This document shows positions 19,323-28,409 of a stretch of DNA of 64,000 nt, in pieces. How positions within the stretch are numbered: position 1 is the first letter of the stretch; each line of letters starts with the position of its first letter. Both the position numbers and the translations under genes were made by a program. Source of the stretch: Mycolicibacterium aichiense (GTDB taxonomy: Bacteria > Actinomycetota > Actinomycetes > Mycobacteriales > Mycobacteriaceae); contig NZ_AP022561.1 in assembly GCF_010726245.1 (NCBI RefSeq), positions 5,022,001-5,086,000 of the forward strand. The letters run 5' to 3'. The notes under the pieces are model-generated. The model was not told the DNA's origin and did no database searches. It saw only the letters and a program-made list of their open reading frames with translations.

Positions 19323-19352
19323 GTGCTAGCTTTTGCAAGCACTCGTGCTAGC
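19323..19352. promoter_or_regulatory. Repeat operator candidate upstream of XRE gene
   Basis: GTGCTAGC occurs at 19323-19330 and 19345-19352 (22-nt period), and AGCAC-TC-GTGCT (19338-19349) is a perfect palindrome overlapping the second copy. It lies about 60-90 bp upstream of the XRE start and just after the DUF445 stop. Confidence 0.5.
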
Positions 19353-19357
19353 GCAGG

Positions 19358-20692
19358 TCAGAACAGTAATTGCGCCACGGTGTAGATGATCAAGCCGGCC
19401 AGCGAGCCCACCACGGTGCCGTTGATCCGGATGAATTGCAGGTCGCGTCCGACGTGCAATTCGATGCGACGGCTGGCCTCGTCGGCGTCCCAGCGCTCGA
19501 TGGTGTCGGTGATGATCGTGGTGATCTCCGCACCGTATTGGCCGACCAGGTGCTGCGCCCCGCGCACGATCCAGTTGTCCACCTTGTCGCGCAGCTCGGC
19601 ATCGTCGCGCAGCGACTCCCCGATCCGCATCACCGACTCGGTGACGCGGGTTCGCAGTGTGCTCGACGGGTCGTCGACACCCTCGAGCACCAAGCGCTTC
19701 AACGTCTTCCACGCCGTCTCGGCCGCACGCGCGACCTCGTCGCGTTCCATCAGCTGCTCTTTGACCGCCTCGGCGCGAGCGATCGTCGCATCGTCGTTCT
19801 GCAGATCGCTGGCGAACTCGAACAGGAATCGGTTCGCCGATTGCCGCAGTTCGTGATTCGGGTCGCGCCGCACCTTGTCGGTGAAGTCCATGAGCTCGCG
19901 GTGGATCCGGTCCCCCACCAGCTGGTCGACGAATTTCGGTGACCAGCTGGGTGAGTCACGGGTGACCACCCGCTCGATCGTGTCGCCGGCATTGAGCGCC
20001 CACTGGAAAGCGCGGTCGCACAACAGCTGGATGAGGGCTTCCTGCCGATTCTCCGCCAGGAGCTGCCCCAGCACCCGGCCCACCGGCGGCCCCCACTGCG
20101 GTTCGGCGAGACGACGCACGATCGTGCGATCGATGACCTGCTGGATGTCATCGTCGTTGAGCAGTTCCACCACGACCCGCAACACGGTGCCTGCCTCGGT
20201 GGCGACCCGCTCCGCGTGTGACGGTTCGGATAGCCATTTGCCAAGGCGCCCGGCCACTTCGGCGTCGCGCAGCTTGGTCTCCACCACCGCCGGTGACAGG
20301 AAGTTCTCCCGCACGAAGGTGCCAAGACCCTCGCCGAGCTGATCCTTCTTACGCTTGATGATCGCGGTGTGCGGGATCTTGAGCCCCAGCGGGTGACGGA
20401 ACAGCGCGGTGACGGCGAACCAATCGGCCAGCGCGCCGACCATTCCGGCCTCGGCGGCGGCTCCGACGTACCCGATCCAGGCCGGGCCGCCGTGGGCCTG
20501 GCCCCAGCGACAGGCCAAGAAGATCACCGTCGCACCGATCAGGAAGCTCAGCGCCACCGCCTTCATCCGGCGCAGGCCACGTGCTCGTTGTGCGTCCGCC
20601 TCCGGGTCGGCTCCGGCGAACGATTCCGCAAGGGAGGAACCTGTGCGGACTGCCTCCGTCGGCAACGCCGGGAGGCGGTGTTTGGCTGCCAC
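19358..20692 (-). CDS. DUF445 membrane protein (Rv0473-like)
   Basis: 444 residues. An N-terminal membrane segment (AVALSFLIGATVIFLACRWG) is followed by GYVGAAAEAGMVGALADWFAVTALFRHPLG, the hallmark of DUF445 (YjiN/YheB-like) proteins. A long mostly helical cytoplasmic or periplasmic region and a C-terminal hydrophobic helix (VVGSLAGLIIYTVAQLLF) complete it. Function unknown. It is divergent from the TetR gene and separated from the XRE gene by 92 bp. Confidence 0.88.
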   Translation of the reverse strand: MAAKHRLPALPTEAVRTGSSLAESFAGADPEADAQRARGLRRMKAVALSFLIGATVIFLACRWGQAHGGPAWIGYVGAAAEAGMVGALADWFAVTALFRHPLGLKIPHTAIIKRKKDQLGEGLGTFVRENFLSPAVVETKLRDAEVAGRLGKWLSEPSHAERVATEAGTVLRVVVELLNDDDIQQVIDRTIVRRLAEPQWGPPVGRVLGQLLAENRQEALIQLLCDRAFQWALNAGDTIERVVTRDSPSWSPKFVDQLVGDRIHRELMDFTDKVRRDPNHELRQSANRFLFEFASDLQNDDATIARAEAVKEQLMERDEVARAAETAWKTLKRLVLEGVDDPSSTLRTRVTESVMRIGESLRDDAELRDKVDNWIVRGAQHLVGQYGAEITTIITDTIERWDADEASRRIELHVGRDLQFIRINGTVVGSLAGLIIYTVAQLLF

Positions 20693-20728
20693 TCCACCAT
20701 CATCCGCTATCGCGCGACCCAGTTAATG

Positions 20729-20758
20729 TGACGGTGCCCTCTGGTCAGACCGTAGAAT
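20729..20758 (+). promoter_or_regulatory. Putative TetR-gene promoter with embedded CTGGTCAGACC operator
   Basis: A TGACGG -35-like hexamer (20729-20734) and a TAGAAT -10 hexamer (20753-20758) are 18 nt apart. Between them lies CTGGTCAGACCG (20741-20752), containing the palindrome GGTC-A-GACC. A bound repressor would block this promoter. Confidence 0.45.
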
Positions 20759-20790
20759 CGTTGCGAACGAGGGGAACGGACTCCGCGATA

Positions 20791-21501
20791 GTGGCACAAA
20801 ATATGAGCCATGGCCTGGACAGCACCCGGGCCAAGACCGACGGTCGCAAGCGACGGTGGCATCAGCACAAGGTCGAGCGCCGCACCGAATTGGTGGACGG
20901 CGCACTCGAGGCCGTGCGCCAGCGTGGCCGCGACGTGAGCATGGACGAGATAGCTGCGGAAATCGGTGTCTCGAAGACCGTGCTGTACCGCTATTTCGTC
21001 GACAAGAACGACCTCACCACCGCGGTGATGATGCGCTTCGCGCAAACCACCCTCATCCCCAACATGGCCGCCGCCCTGTCATCGAACATGGACGGTTTCG
21101 ACCTCACCCGCGAGATCATCCGGGTGTACGTGGACACCGTCGCGGCTGAGCCCGCAACGTATCAATTCGTGATGGCAAACAGTTCCGCCAGCAAAACCAA
21201 AGTCATCGCCGACTCGGAGCAAATCATCGCCAGGATGCTCGCGGTGGTGCTCCGCAGGCGCATGAAGCGGGCCGGGATGGACACCGGCGGCGTCGAGCCC
21301 TGGGCCTATCTGATCGTCGGCGGCGTGCAGTTGGCCACCCACTCGTGGATGTCGAGCCCGCGGATGAGCAGCGACGAGCTGATCGATTACCTGACCATGC
21401 TGTGCTGGAACGCCCTGTGCGGCATCGTCGAGGCTGGCGGATCGCTGAAACGCTTCAATTCCGGCCCGCATCCGTCGCCGACGCTGCCGCCGCTCATTTG
21501 A
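20791..21501 (+). CDS. TetR-family transcriptional regulator (Rv0472c-like)
   Basis: About 236 residues. The N-terminal helix-turn-helix is VSMDEIAAEIGVSKTVLYRYFVDKNDL, with a basic stretch before it (DGRKRRWHQHK). The C-terminal ligand domain is typical of mycobacterial fatty-acid-type TetR proteins. The start is GTG 20791 or ATG 20803; both follow GAGGGGAA. It ends 8 bp inside the convergent DUF4344 gene. The ligand and targets are unknown; self-control through the palindrome in its promoter is possible. Confidence 0.88.
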   Translation: MAQNMSHGLDSTRAKTDGRKRRWHQHKVERRTELVDGALEAVRQRGRDVSMDEIAAEIGVSKTVLYRYFVDKNDLTTAVMMRFAQTTLIPNMAAALSSNMDGFDLTREIIRVYVDTVAAEPATYQFVMANSSASKTKVIADSEQIIARMLAVVLRRRMKRAGMDTGGVEPWAYLIVGGVQLATHSWMSSPRMSSDELIDYLTMLCWNALCGIVEAGGSLKRFNSGPHPSPTLPPLI

Positions 21502-22411
21502 TATACGGGCCCAGCAAGGTATCCCAGGAGCTGCTCAGCTTGTTGTACTCGTCCTCGCAGCCGTCGGCGCGGTCCTGCGGCAGCGCGCCACTGCTCACCA
21601 GATCGGCGTTGCCCGCGGGATCGGCGCCGTAGACCCAACATTCGAGGTTGTACATCCGGGCCAGATCCAGGGTGTGCACGTCGGCGAGCTGACCCTCGTC
21701 GATCTCGCCGCCCCGCTGCTCGCTGTATCCCTTGAACTCGCGGGCGAAGTCCTTGACCGCCTGGACCGATTCCGGGTCGATCTTCCCGTCGGGGCCGGGT
21801 GCCAGCAGGATGTAGGCGGCCAGTTGATCGGCGACGTCCTCTTCGCGCCCCGTCGCCGGCAGGTCGTAGATGTCGATCACCATGTGTCCGGTCTCGTGAT
21901 AAAACGTCGCGATCTCGGAATTGATCGCCGACGCCTTCGGGTCGGGGTCACCGGCCTTGGTGTAGATGGTCAGCGCGTCGGCGGCGTCTTCGTAGCAGAT
22001 GGTGACCGACTTGGCGTCGGGGCTCCAGTAGGCGTTGGCCGTGCCGCACTGCTTGCCGATCAACGGGATGTCGAACGGCAGCTTGAGCGACTCGTTGATG
22101 CCGTCGGCCAGATCCTCGAGGAGATGGTCGTTCTTGAGGAGGTCGCGACCGGTCACCGCCTCCGGCGACGTGGCGTCCTCGTAGGTCGCTGTCATCTTGC
22201 CCGGCCAGTCCGTGTCGTCAGCCGAGGAGTCCGGTACACCGTTGTCATTGATGTCCTGTTGTCCCGTCGGCGTGGGAGACGCCTGAGCTGTCGACGGGGA
22301 GACCACTGACTCCGACGTCGATGTGGCTGAGGTGTCGTGTCCACAACCGGCGGCAGCAACCGCGAAGGCCAGCACCGCTACACCGGTCGACCAGGTTCGT
22401 GCCCGCACCAA
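21494..22411 (-). CDS. DUF4344 lipoprotein metallopeptidase
   Basis: Predicted zinc-dependent peptidase anchored outside the membrane. A signal peptide ends in lipobox AAGC (Cys23). A Ser/Thr linker leads to a calcium-binding-like acidic loop, DINDNGVPD, near residue 53. The catalytic domain carries the HETGH zinc motif (His172, Glu173, His176) and a downstream acidic cluster REED about 15 residues later for the third ligand. Conserved DUF4344 segments include VTICYED and AAYILL. Paired Cys (ECWVYG, DGCEDEYN) may form a disulfide. Substrate unknown. No equivalent is known to me at this position in M. tuberculosis. Confidence 0.82.
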   Translation of the reverse strand: MVRARTWSTGVAVLAFAVAAAGCGHDTSATSTSESVVSPSTAQASPTPTGQQDINDNGVPDSSADDTDWPGKMTATYEDATSPEAVTGRDLLKNDHLLEDLADGINESLKLPFDIPLIGKQCGTANAYWSPDAKSVTICYEDAADALTIYTKAGDPDPKASAINSEIATFYHETGHMVIDIYDLPATGREEDVADQLAAYILLAPGPDGKIDPESVQAVKDFAREFKGYSEQRGGEIDEGQLADVHTLDLARMYNLECWVYGADPAGNADLVSSGALPQDRADGCEDEYNKLSSSWDTLLGPYIK

Positions 22412-22605
22412 TCCCCCCGAGGCTCATCCGCACACAAGCCAGATGATGTTAACTGTCCGGCCACGAAAACGGACGCGCACGAGCGCAGGAAACCCAACCT
22501 CCCATGAAAGTGCTGCGAATCATGTAGAACAATCCTTCGGGGCTGCCCATGAGATATGTCCTCGGGCGGAATGGTTTCGCGTCATAAGGGTCTAGGGAGG
22601 CCGGG

Positions 22606-24006
22606 GTGGACAACGACAGCACCGCAAAATTCCGTAAGCCGGCGGCGGTGATCGCCGCCGTCGCGATATCGACGTCGGCGCTGTTTGCTGGTACCGCGGT
22701 CAGTGCCGCGGACCCCTTCGGCGACGACGACGGTGGCGGCAGCAGCTACAGCGGTGGTGACGACGGGGGCAGCGCACCCGAGGCTCCGTCCGGTGGCGGC
22801 ATGGAGGAGCCCTCGGACGGCGGGATGCAGCAGGAACCGGCCGCCCCCGAGCCGCCTGCCGGAGCTCCTCACGACGAGCCGGGCGGCATCGACATGCCGG
22901 GCGGCGGGCTGCACGACGAGCCCGGCGGGGCCGAACCGGCCCCCGGCGCCCCAGCTGAGGACCCGGCCGGCACCCCCGAAGCACCGGGCGGAATGCCCGC
23001 AGAGCCCGGCAGCGGCGAAGCCCCCACCGGTGGCGGAACGAACGAGGCGCCCGGCACCCCGGCACCTGCGCCCGGCGGCGGAACGAACGAGGCGCCCGGC
23101 ACGCAGGAGCCCACGACCGCAGGCGGACTCGCCGAACCGGCAGAGCCGCAGGTATCCCAGGAGGACATCACCACAGCGCTGGCATCCGAGGTCGAGACCA
23201 CCACGTCCACCGAGGTGACGTCCGAGGAGGTCACCACCTACCAGGAGTCGGTCTCGTCGACGGTGAGCACCTCGACCATGACCACCGGCATGACCCTGAG
23301 CAGCCCGGTGACACTGTGGAATTCGAGCTGGATCACCTATGACCGCTTCTACCGTCCGGTGTTCACCAATCCGTACCGCACGCCGCTGAGCGTGCTGTAC
23401 GACTACGGCGGCAGCACCCAGGTGTTCACGGTCCCTCCGCTGCAGCGGGCTGCGCTGAACGTCCCCAATACCGGCACCTACAACTTCACCGCCATGACGC
23501 GTCCGGCGTCCGGTCCGGCCACCAACCTGTCGGTGGGCAGCTTCTCTGGCGGCGGCTACCAGCCGGGCCCCGGCCAGCCGCCGCCGCAGAAGCCGGCGCC
23601 GGTGAACACTCAGAAGAACGTGCTGGTTCAGGTCAAGTTCGACCGGGGACAGTCCGAACCGTTCCGGGTGTCGTCGCTCACCGACCTGGGCAAGGATCCG
23701 GCCGTCAACAACACCACCAAGGTGCTGCTCGACGAGGAGGTCCCGGCCTGGGGCGAATGGTCGAAGACCGACAAGGGCGACGCACTGTTCGTCATCAACC
23801 AGACGCAGCTGCTTCCCGGCATTCAGCGCCCGGCCCAGGAGCCGCTGCCCGGCTACAACGTGAAGCTCACCGCCGCGTCACACTCGACGTCGTGGATCGA
23901 CAAGAACCGGACCGTCCTGATCAGTGTGGCCGTCGCGGCCGGCGTACTGGCACTGGCCGTGGTCGGGTTCATGGTGGTTTCGCGGCGCCGCGGCACCGGC
24001 GGGTGA
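22606..24006 (+). CDS. Secreted Gly/Pro-rich protein with C-terminal membrane anchor
   Basis: 466 residues. A signal sequence (VIAAVAISTSALFAGTAVSAA) leads to a low-complexity Gly/Pro/Glu/Ala region to about residue 175, which includes two 15-residue repeats starting GGGTNEAPGT. A structured domain follows (TLWNSSWITYDRFYRPVF, FTVPPLQRAALNVPNTG, VLVQVKFDRGQSEPFRVSS). The C-terminus is one membrane helix (VLISVAVAAGVLALAVVGFMVV) and SRRRGTGG. The layout resembles a wall protein with a stalk, but no LPXTG is present. GTG start with AGGGAGG 5 nt upstream. Function unknown. Confidence 0.82.
   Translation: MDNDSTAKFRKPAAVIAAVAISTSALFAGTAVSAADPFGDDDGGGSSYSGGDDGGSAPEAPSGGGMEEPSDGGMQQEPAAPEPPAGAPHDEPGGIDMPGGGLHDEPGGAEPAPGAPAEDPAGTPEAPGGMPAEPGSGEAPTGGGTNEAPGTPAPAPGGGTNEAPGTQEPTTAGGLAEPAEPQVSQEDITTALASEVETTTSTEVTSEEVTTYQESVSSTVSTSTMTTGMTLSSPVTLWNSSWITYDRFYRPVFTNPYRTPLSVLYDYGGSTQVFTVPPLQRAALNVPNTGTYNFTAMTRPASGPATNLSVGSFSGGGYQPGPGQPPPQKPAPVNTQKNVLVQVKFDRGQSEPFRVSSLTDLGKDPAVNNTTKVLLDEEVPAWGEWSKTDKGDALFVINQTQLLPGIQRPAQEPLPGYNVKLTAASHSTSWIDKNRTVLISVAVAAGVLALAVVGFMVVSRRRGTGG
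23032..23102. repeat. Internal 45-bp-period repeat in Gly/Pro-rich protein gene
   Basis: A 26-nt identical block beginning GGCGGAACGAACGAGGCGCC recurs at 23032 and 23077 and encodes GGTNEAPGT twice. It lies within the stalk region. Confidence 0.7.
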
Positions 24007-24028
24007 TCGAGGGTTAGTCTCGTCGGCT

Positions 24029-24886
24029 ATGAGTGATCTGCCGTCGCAATGGACCCATGAGCCGCGCAAGGTCCTCCGGTTCAGTCCGGGTGACAAGGTG
24101 GCCGACATCGACACCGATTCGACCCCGGGTTACTCCGACGGCAAGGACGGCTCGGAAGAGCTGCAGGACGAACGCAACGAGCGGTTCGCCGGCCTGCAGG
24201 AGATGCTCTACGCCAACGGTCGCGCCGGCGACAACCGCTCACTGCTGCTCGTCCTGCAGGGCATGGACACCGCGGGCAAGGGCGGCACCGTCAAACACGT
24301 TGTCGGAGCGGGTAATCCGCAGGGTATCCACTACACGAGCTTCGGCGTGCCGTCCGAGGAGGAGCGCGCCCACCACTACCTGTGGCGCGTTCGCAAAGCG
24401 CTGCCCGCGGCAGGCAACATCGGGGTGTTCGACCGGTCTCACTACGAGGACGTCCTGGTCGTGCGGGTGCACGAACTGGTTCCACGCGACGTCTGGGAGC
24501 CGCGCTACGACGAGATCAACGCTTTCGAGAAGGAGCTCGTCGACTCCGGGACCACCATCGTCAAGTGCGCGATGTTCGTCTCCCTCGACGAGCAGAAGCG
24601 GCGGCTCTCCGAACGCCTCGAACGGCCGGACAAATATTGGAAGTACAACCCGGGCGATGTCGCCGAGCGCAAGCTGTGGCCGGCGTACCAAGAGGCCTAT
24701 CAGGCGATGCTCGACCGGACCTCGACCGACTACGCCCCGTGGTTCGTCATCCCCTGCGACAAGAAGTGGTACTCCCGGCTGGCCATCAACGAGCTGTTGA
24801 TCGAGGCGCTCAAGGGAATGAAGCTGGAGTGGCCGCCCGCCGACTTCGACGTCGAGGCGGAGAAGAAGAAACTGGCGGAGGCTTAA
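24029..24886 (+). CDS. PPK2-family polyphosphate kinase
   Basis: Predicted to move phosphate between polyphosphate and nucleotides. The 285-residue protein has Walker A QGMDTAGKGGT, Walker B-like GVFDRSHYEDVLV, a lid segment (LDEQKRRLSERLERPDKYWKY) and the closing SRLAINELLIEAL. The N-terminus (FSPGDKVADIDTDSTPG) is typical of the PPK2 branch often annotated as polyphosphate:nucleotide phosphotransferase. It is distinct in sequence from the second PPK2 at 48863-49720. Nucleotide preference cannot be read from the sequence. Confidence 0.9.
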   Translation: MSDLPSQWTHEPRKVLRFSPGDKVADIDTDSTPGYSDGKDGSEELQDERNERFAGLQEMLYANGRAGDNRSLLLVLQGMDTAGKGGTVKHVVGAGNPQGIHYTSFGVPSEEERAHHYLWRVRKALPAAGNIGVFDRSHYEDVLVVRVHELVPRDVWEPRYDEINAFEKELVDSGTTIVKCAMFVSLDEQKRRLSERLERPDKYWKYNPGDVAERKLWPAYQEAYQAMLDRTSTDYAPWFVIPCDKKWYSRLAINELLIEALKGMKLEWPPADFDVEAEKKKLAEA

Positions 24887-24899
24887 GCCGGCCTGAGCC

Positions 24900-25781
<882 letters not shown>

Positions 25782-25910
25782 CTACCTCCAACGCTTGTGT
25801 GCACGGTCGGTTGCCGCGGAATGCGATGTTGCTGCGCGGCCCCCCGACCAAACCCAGGAGCCTAGCCAATCAACGAAGGAAATGCACAAGCGGCGGGCGA
25901 GGCGGCGCGC

Positions 25911-26777
25911 TCAGTAGCTGTAGAACCCCTGGCCGGATTTTTTACCGAGCTGTCCTGCCTCGACCATGCGCAGCAACAATGGCGGCGGCGCGTAGTGCGC
26001 GTCCTTGAGTTCGTCGTACATCGAGTCGGCGATGAGCTTCATGGTGTCCAGGCCGATCAGGTCCGACAGACGCAGTGGTCCCATCGGGTGCGAGAGGCCC
26101 GCGACGATTGCCGTGTCGACGTCCTCGATGGTGGCCACGCCGGCCTCGACCATGCGGATGGCGGACAGCAGGTAGGGCACCAGCAGGGCGTTGACGACGA
26201 ACCCGGAGCGGTCGCCGCAGCGCACCACCTTCTTGCCGAGCACCTCACCGGCGAACTGCTCCACCCTGGCTATGGCGTCCTCGGAGGTGACCAATGTGTT
26301 GACCAATTCGACGAGCGGCAGCACCGGAACCGGGTTGAAGAAGTGCAGGCCCAGCACCCGGCTCGGATTCTTGGTCGCCGCAGCGATTTTCATGATCGGG
26401 ATGCTCGAGGTGTTGGACGCGAGCACGGCGTCGGGGTCGGTGATGAGCTCGTCGAGTTGGGCGAAGATCTTGCCTTTGACGGCCTCGTCTTCGACGACGG
26501 CTTCGATCACCAACTGGCGATCAGACAGGCCGGCGAGATCGGTGGTGAACGTCAGTCGGGCCAGCGTCGCGTCGCGATCGGCTTCGGAGAGCTTGCCCTT
26601 GCTCGTCGCGCGCTCGAGCGAGGAGGTGACGCGGTCACGTCCGGCGTTGATCAATGCGTCGGTCGGCTCGTAGACGACGACGTTCGCGCCCGCCTTGGCA
26701 CACACCTCGACGATGCCCGAGCCCATCTGCCCGGCTCCGACCACACCTACTCGTTCAATGCTCTTCTGGCTGCTCAC
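25911..26777 (-). CDS. fadB2: 3-hydroxybutyryl-CoA dehydrogenase
   Basis: NAD-dependent oxidation of 3-hydroxyacyl-CoA in fatty acid degradation. The 288-residue protein has the Rossmann motif VGVVGAGQMGSGIVEVCA, SNTSSIPIMKIA and the catalytic His in LHFFNPVPVLPLVELV. The C-terminal dimerisation domain includes GFVVNALLVPYL and SHPMGPLRLSDLIGLD. It lies downstream of icl1 with an intervening hairpin, so it may be partly uncoupled from icl1 transcription. Confidence 0.94.
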   Translation of the reverse strand: MSSQKSIERVGVVGAGQMGSGIVEVCAKAGANVVVYEPTDALINAGRDRVTSSLERATSKGKLSEADRDATLARLTFTTDLAGLSDRQLVIEAVVEDEAVKGKIFAQLDELITDPDAVLASNTSSIPIMKIAAATKNPSRVLGLHFFNPVPVLPLVELVNTLVTSEDAIARVEQFAGEVLGKKVVRCGDRSGFVVNALLVPYLLSAIRMVEAGVATIEDVDTAIVAGLSHPMGPLRLSDLIGLDTMKLIADSMYDELKDAHYAPPPLLLRMVEAGQLGKKSGQGFYSY

Positions 26778-26791
26778 TTCGTCTCCTCACG

Positions 26792-26828
26792 CATCAGGCC
26801 CCGCCCAATATAAGGACGGGGCCTGATG
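26792..26828. terminator. Strong hairpin between icl1 and fadB2
   Basis: CATCAGGCCCCG (26792-26803) pairs perfectly with CGGGGCCTGATG (26817-26828): a 12-bp stem and 13-nt loop. No T-run follows. It may end or attenuate icl1 transcription before fadB2, or stabilise the icl1 mRNA end. Confidence 0.65.
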
Positions 26829-26850
26829 TCAGCTCTCAGGGGCCGCTGAT

Positions 26851-28143
26851 CTAGTGGAACTGTCCCTCTTCGGTCGAGCCCGCGAGCGCGGTGGTCGACG
26901 AGGTGGGGTCCACGGTGGTGGCGATCCGGTCGAAGTAACCGGCGCCGACCTCACGCTGGTGCTTGGTGGCCGTGTAGCCGCGCTCCTCGGCGTCGAACTC
27001 GCGCTCCTGCAGCTCGACGTAGGCACTCATCTGGTTGCGGGCGTAGCCGTAGGCCAGATCGAACATCGAGTAGTTCAGGGCGTGGAAGCCGGCCAGCGTG
27101 ATGAATTGGAACTTGAAGCCCATCGCGCCGAGCTCCTTCTGGAACTTCGCGATGGTCGCGTCGTCCAGGTGCTTGCGCCAGTTGAACGACGGCGAGCAGT
27201 TGTAGGCCAGCATCTGGTCCGGGAACTCGCTCTTGACGCCCTCGGCGAACTTGGCTGCCAGCTCCAGGTCCGGGGTGCCGGTCTCCATCCAGATCAGGTC
27301 GGAGTACGGCGCGTAGGCCTTGGCGCGGGCGATGCACGGCTCCAGGCCGTTCTTCACCCGGTAGAAGCCCTCGGCGGTGCGCTCACCGGTGACGAACGGC
27401 TTGTCGCGGTCATCCACGTCGGAGGTGATGAGCGTGGCGGCCTCGGCGTCGGTGCGGGCGATGACCACGGTCGGCACGTCGGCGACGTCGGCCGCGAGGC
27501 GGGCCGAGGTCAGGGTGCGGATGTGCTGCTGGGTCGGGATCAGCACCTTGCCACCGAGGTGGCCGCACTTCTTCTCCGACGCCAGCTGGTCTTCCCAGTG
27601 CGAACCGGCAACACCGGCGGCGATCATCGCCTTCTGCAGCTCGTAGACGTTCAGCGCGCCACCGAAGCCGGCCTCGCCGTCGGCGACGATCGGAGCGAGC
27701 CAGTTCTCGATCGAGGTGTCACCCTCGACCTTGGCGATCTCGTCGGCACGCATGAGCGCGTTGTTGATGCGGCGCACGACCTGCGGCACCGAGTTGGCCG
27801 GGTACAGGCTCTGGTCCGGGTAGGTGTGGCCGGACAGGTTCGCGTCACCGGCGACCTGCCAGCCTGACAGGTAGATGGCCTTCAGGCCGGCGCGGACCTG
27901 CTGGACCGCCATGTTGCCGGTCAGTGCACCGAGGGCGTTGACGAACTCCATGTCGTGCAGCTGGTTCCACAGCACCTCGGCGCCGCGGCGGGCCAGGGTG
28001 GCCTCCTCGACGACGCTGCCCTGCAGCGCGACGACGTCGGCCGGGGTGTAGGTACGGGTGATCCCTTTCCAGCGGGGGTTGGTGTCCCAGTCCTTCTGGA
28101 TTTCTTCTGGGCTCTTCGGCTGGCCAACGTTGGACAGTGACAT
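26851..28143 (-). CDS. icl1: Isocitrate lyase
   Basis: Splits isocitrate to glyoxylate and succinate in the glyoxylate shunt and can act in the methylcitrate cycle in mycobacteria. The 430-residue protein starts [19 protein letters not shown] and has the signature KKCGHLGG with catalytic Cys193. SWQ-type substrate residues ([12 protein letters not shown]) and the C-terminal lid region are present. Length matches the short Icl1 form (428 residues in M. tuberculosis). ATG at 28143 has GAAGGAG upstream; an in-frame extension to 28251 is part of the promoter region. The promoter holds a RamB-like site. Confidence 0.97.
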   Translation of the reverse strand: MSLSNVGQPKSPEEIQKDWDTNPRWKGITRTYTPADVVALQGSVVEEATLARRGAEVLWNQLHDMEFVNALGALTGNMAVQQVRAGLKAIYLSGWQVAGDANLSGHTYPDQSLYPANSVPQVVRRINNALMRADEIAKVEGDTSIENWLAPIVADGEAGFGGALNVYELQKAMIAAGVAGSHWEDQLASEKKCGHLGGKVLIPTQQHIRTLTSARLAADVADVPTVVIARTDAEAATLITSDVDDRDKPFVTGERTAEGFYRVKNGLEPCIARAKAYAPYSDLIWMETGTPDLELAAKFAEGVKSEFPDQMLAYNCSPSFNWRKHLDDATIAKFQKELGAMGFKFQFITLAGFHALNYSMFDLAYGYARNQMSAYVELQEREFDAEERGYTATKHQREVGAGYFDRIATTVDPTSSTTALAGSTEEGQFH

Positions 28144-28303
28144 GGGCGCCTGCGCTCCTTCTTTGCATCGACTGGCCACCTTGACTTGGAGTGAACTGTT
28201 AACGTCAACGCGGCTTGGCTGGTGTGCTGATACGAGCATGCCTCGCACCATTAGCGCAGTTCAAGCCATTAAGAGTGCCAATTTTCGCCAAGCCGACTGG
28301 TAA

Positions 28304-28323
28304 CTCTGCAAAGGTTGCGAAGG
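28304..28323 (-). promoter_or_regulatory. RamB-like site upstream of icl1
   Basis: Minus-strand CTTCGCAACCTTTGCAGAG matches the corynebacterial RamB motif core ACTTTGCAAA closely and contains a second CTTCGCA half-site 9 nt away. CTTCGCA also forms the palindrome in the ramB promoter. It lies about 160 bp upstream of icl1. Confidence 0.5.
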
Positions 28324-28333
28324 CAGCCAACAG

Positions 28334-28347
28334 CTGAACCGGTTCAG
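28334..28347. promoter_or_regulatory. 14-bp perfect palindrome in the icl1-thioesterase gap
   Basis: CTGAACCGGTTCAG is fully symmetric. It lies about 190-205 bp upstream of icl1 and 63-76 bp downstream of the thioesterase stop. It may be an operator; the ligand is unknown. Confidence 0.4.
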
Positions 28348-28379
28348 AAGTTACCGTCCAGTAGCAGATATCCGCTGGT

Positions 28380-28395
28380 CAGTACGCCCGTACTG
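28380..28395 (-). terminator. Short hairpin after the thioesterase gene
   Basis: CAGTACG-CC-CGTACTG (7-2-7, perfect) begins 14 nt after the thioesterase stop on the minus strand. It may be a weak terminator. No T-run. Confidence 0.4.
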
Positions 28396-28409
28396 TTAAG
28401 CGGAGATAC

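Noticed and set aside
19338..19352. CIRCE-like sequence (AGCACTC) upstream of the XRE gene
   Set aside because: The 9-nt spacer and GAGTGCTAA half are missing; the palindrome is AGCAC-TC-GTGCT, a different site.
23880..24006. Sortase-type LPXTG anchor in the Gly/Pro-rich surface protein
   Set aside because: The terminal helix and basic tail are present but no LPXTG-like motif precedes them, and mycobacteria generally lack this sorting route.
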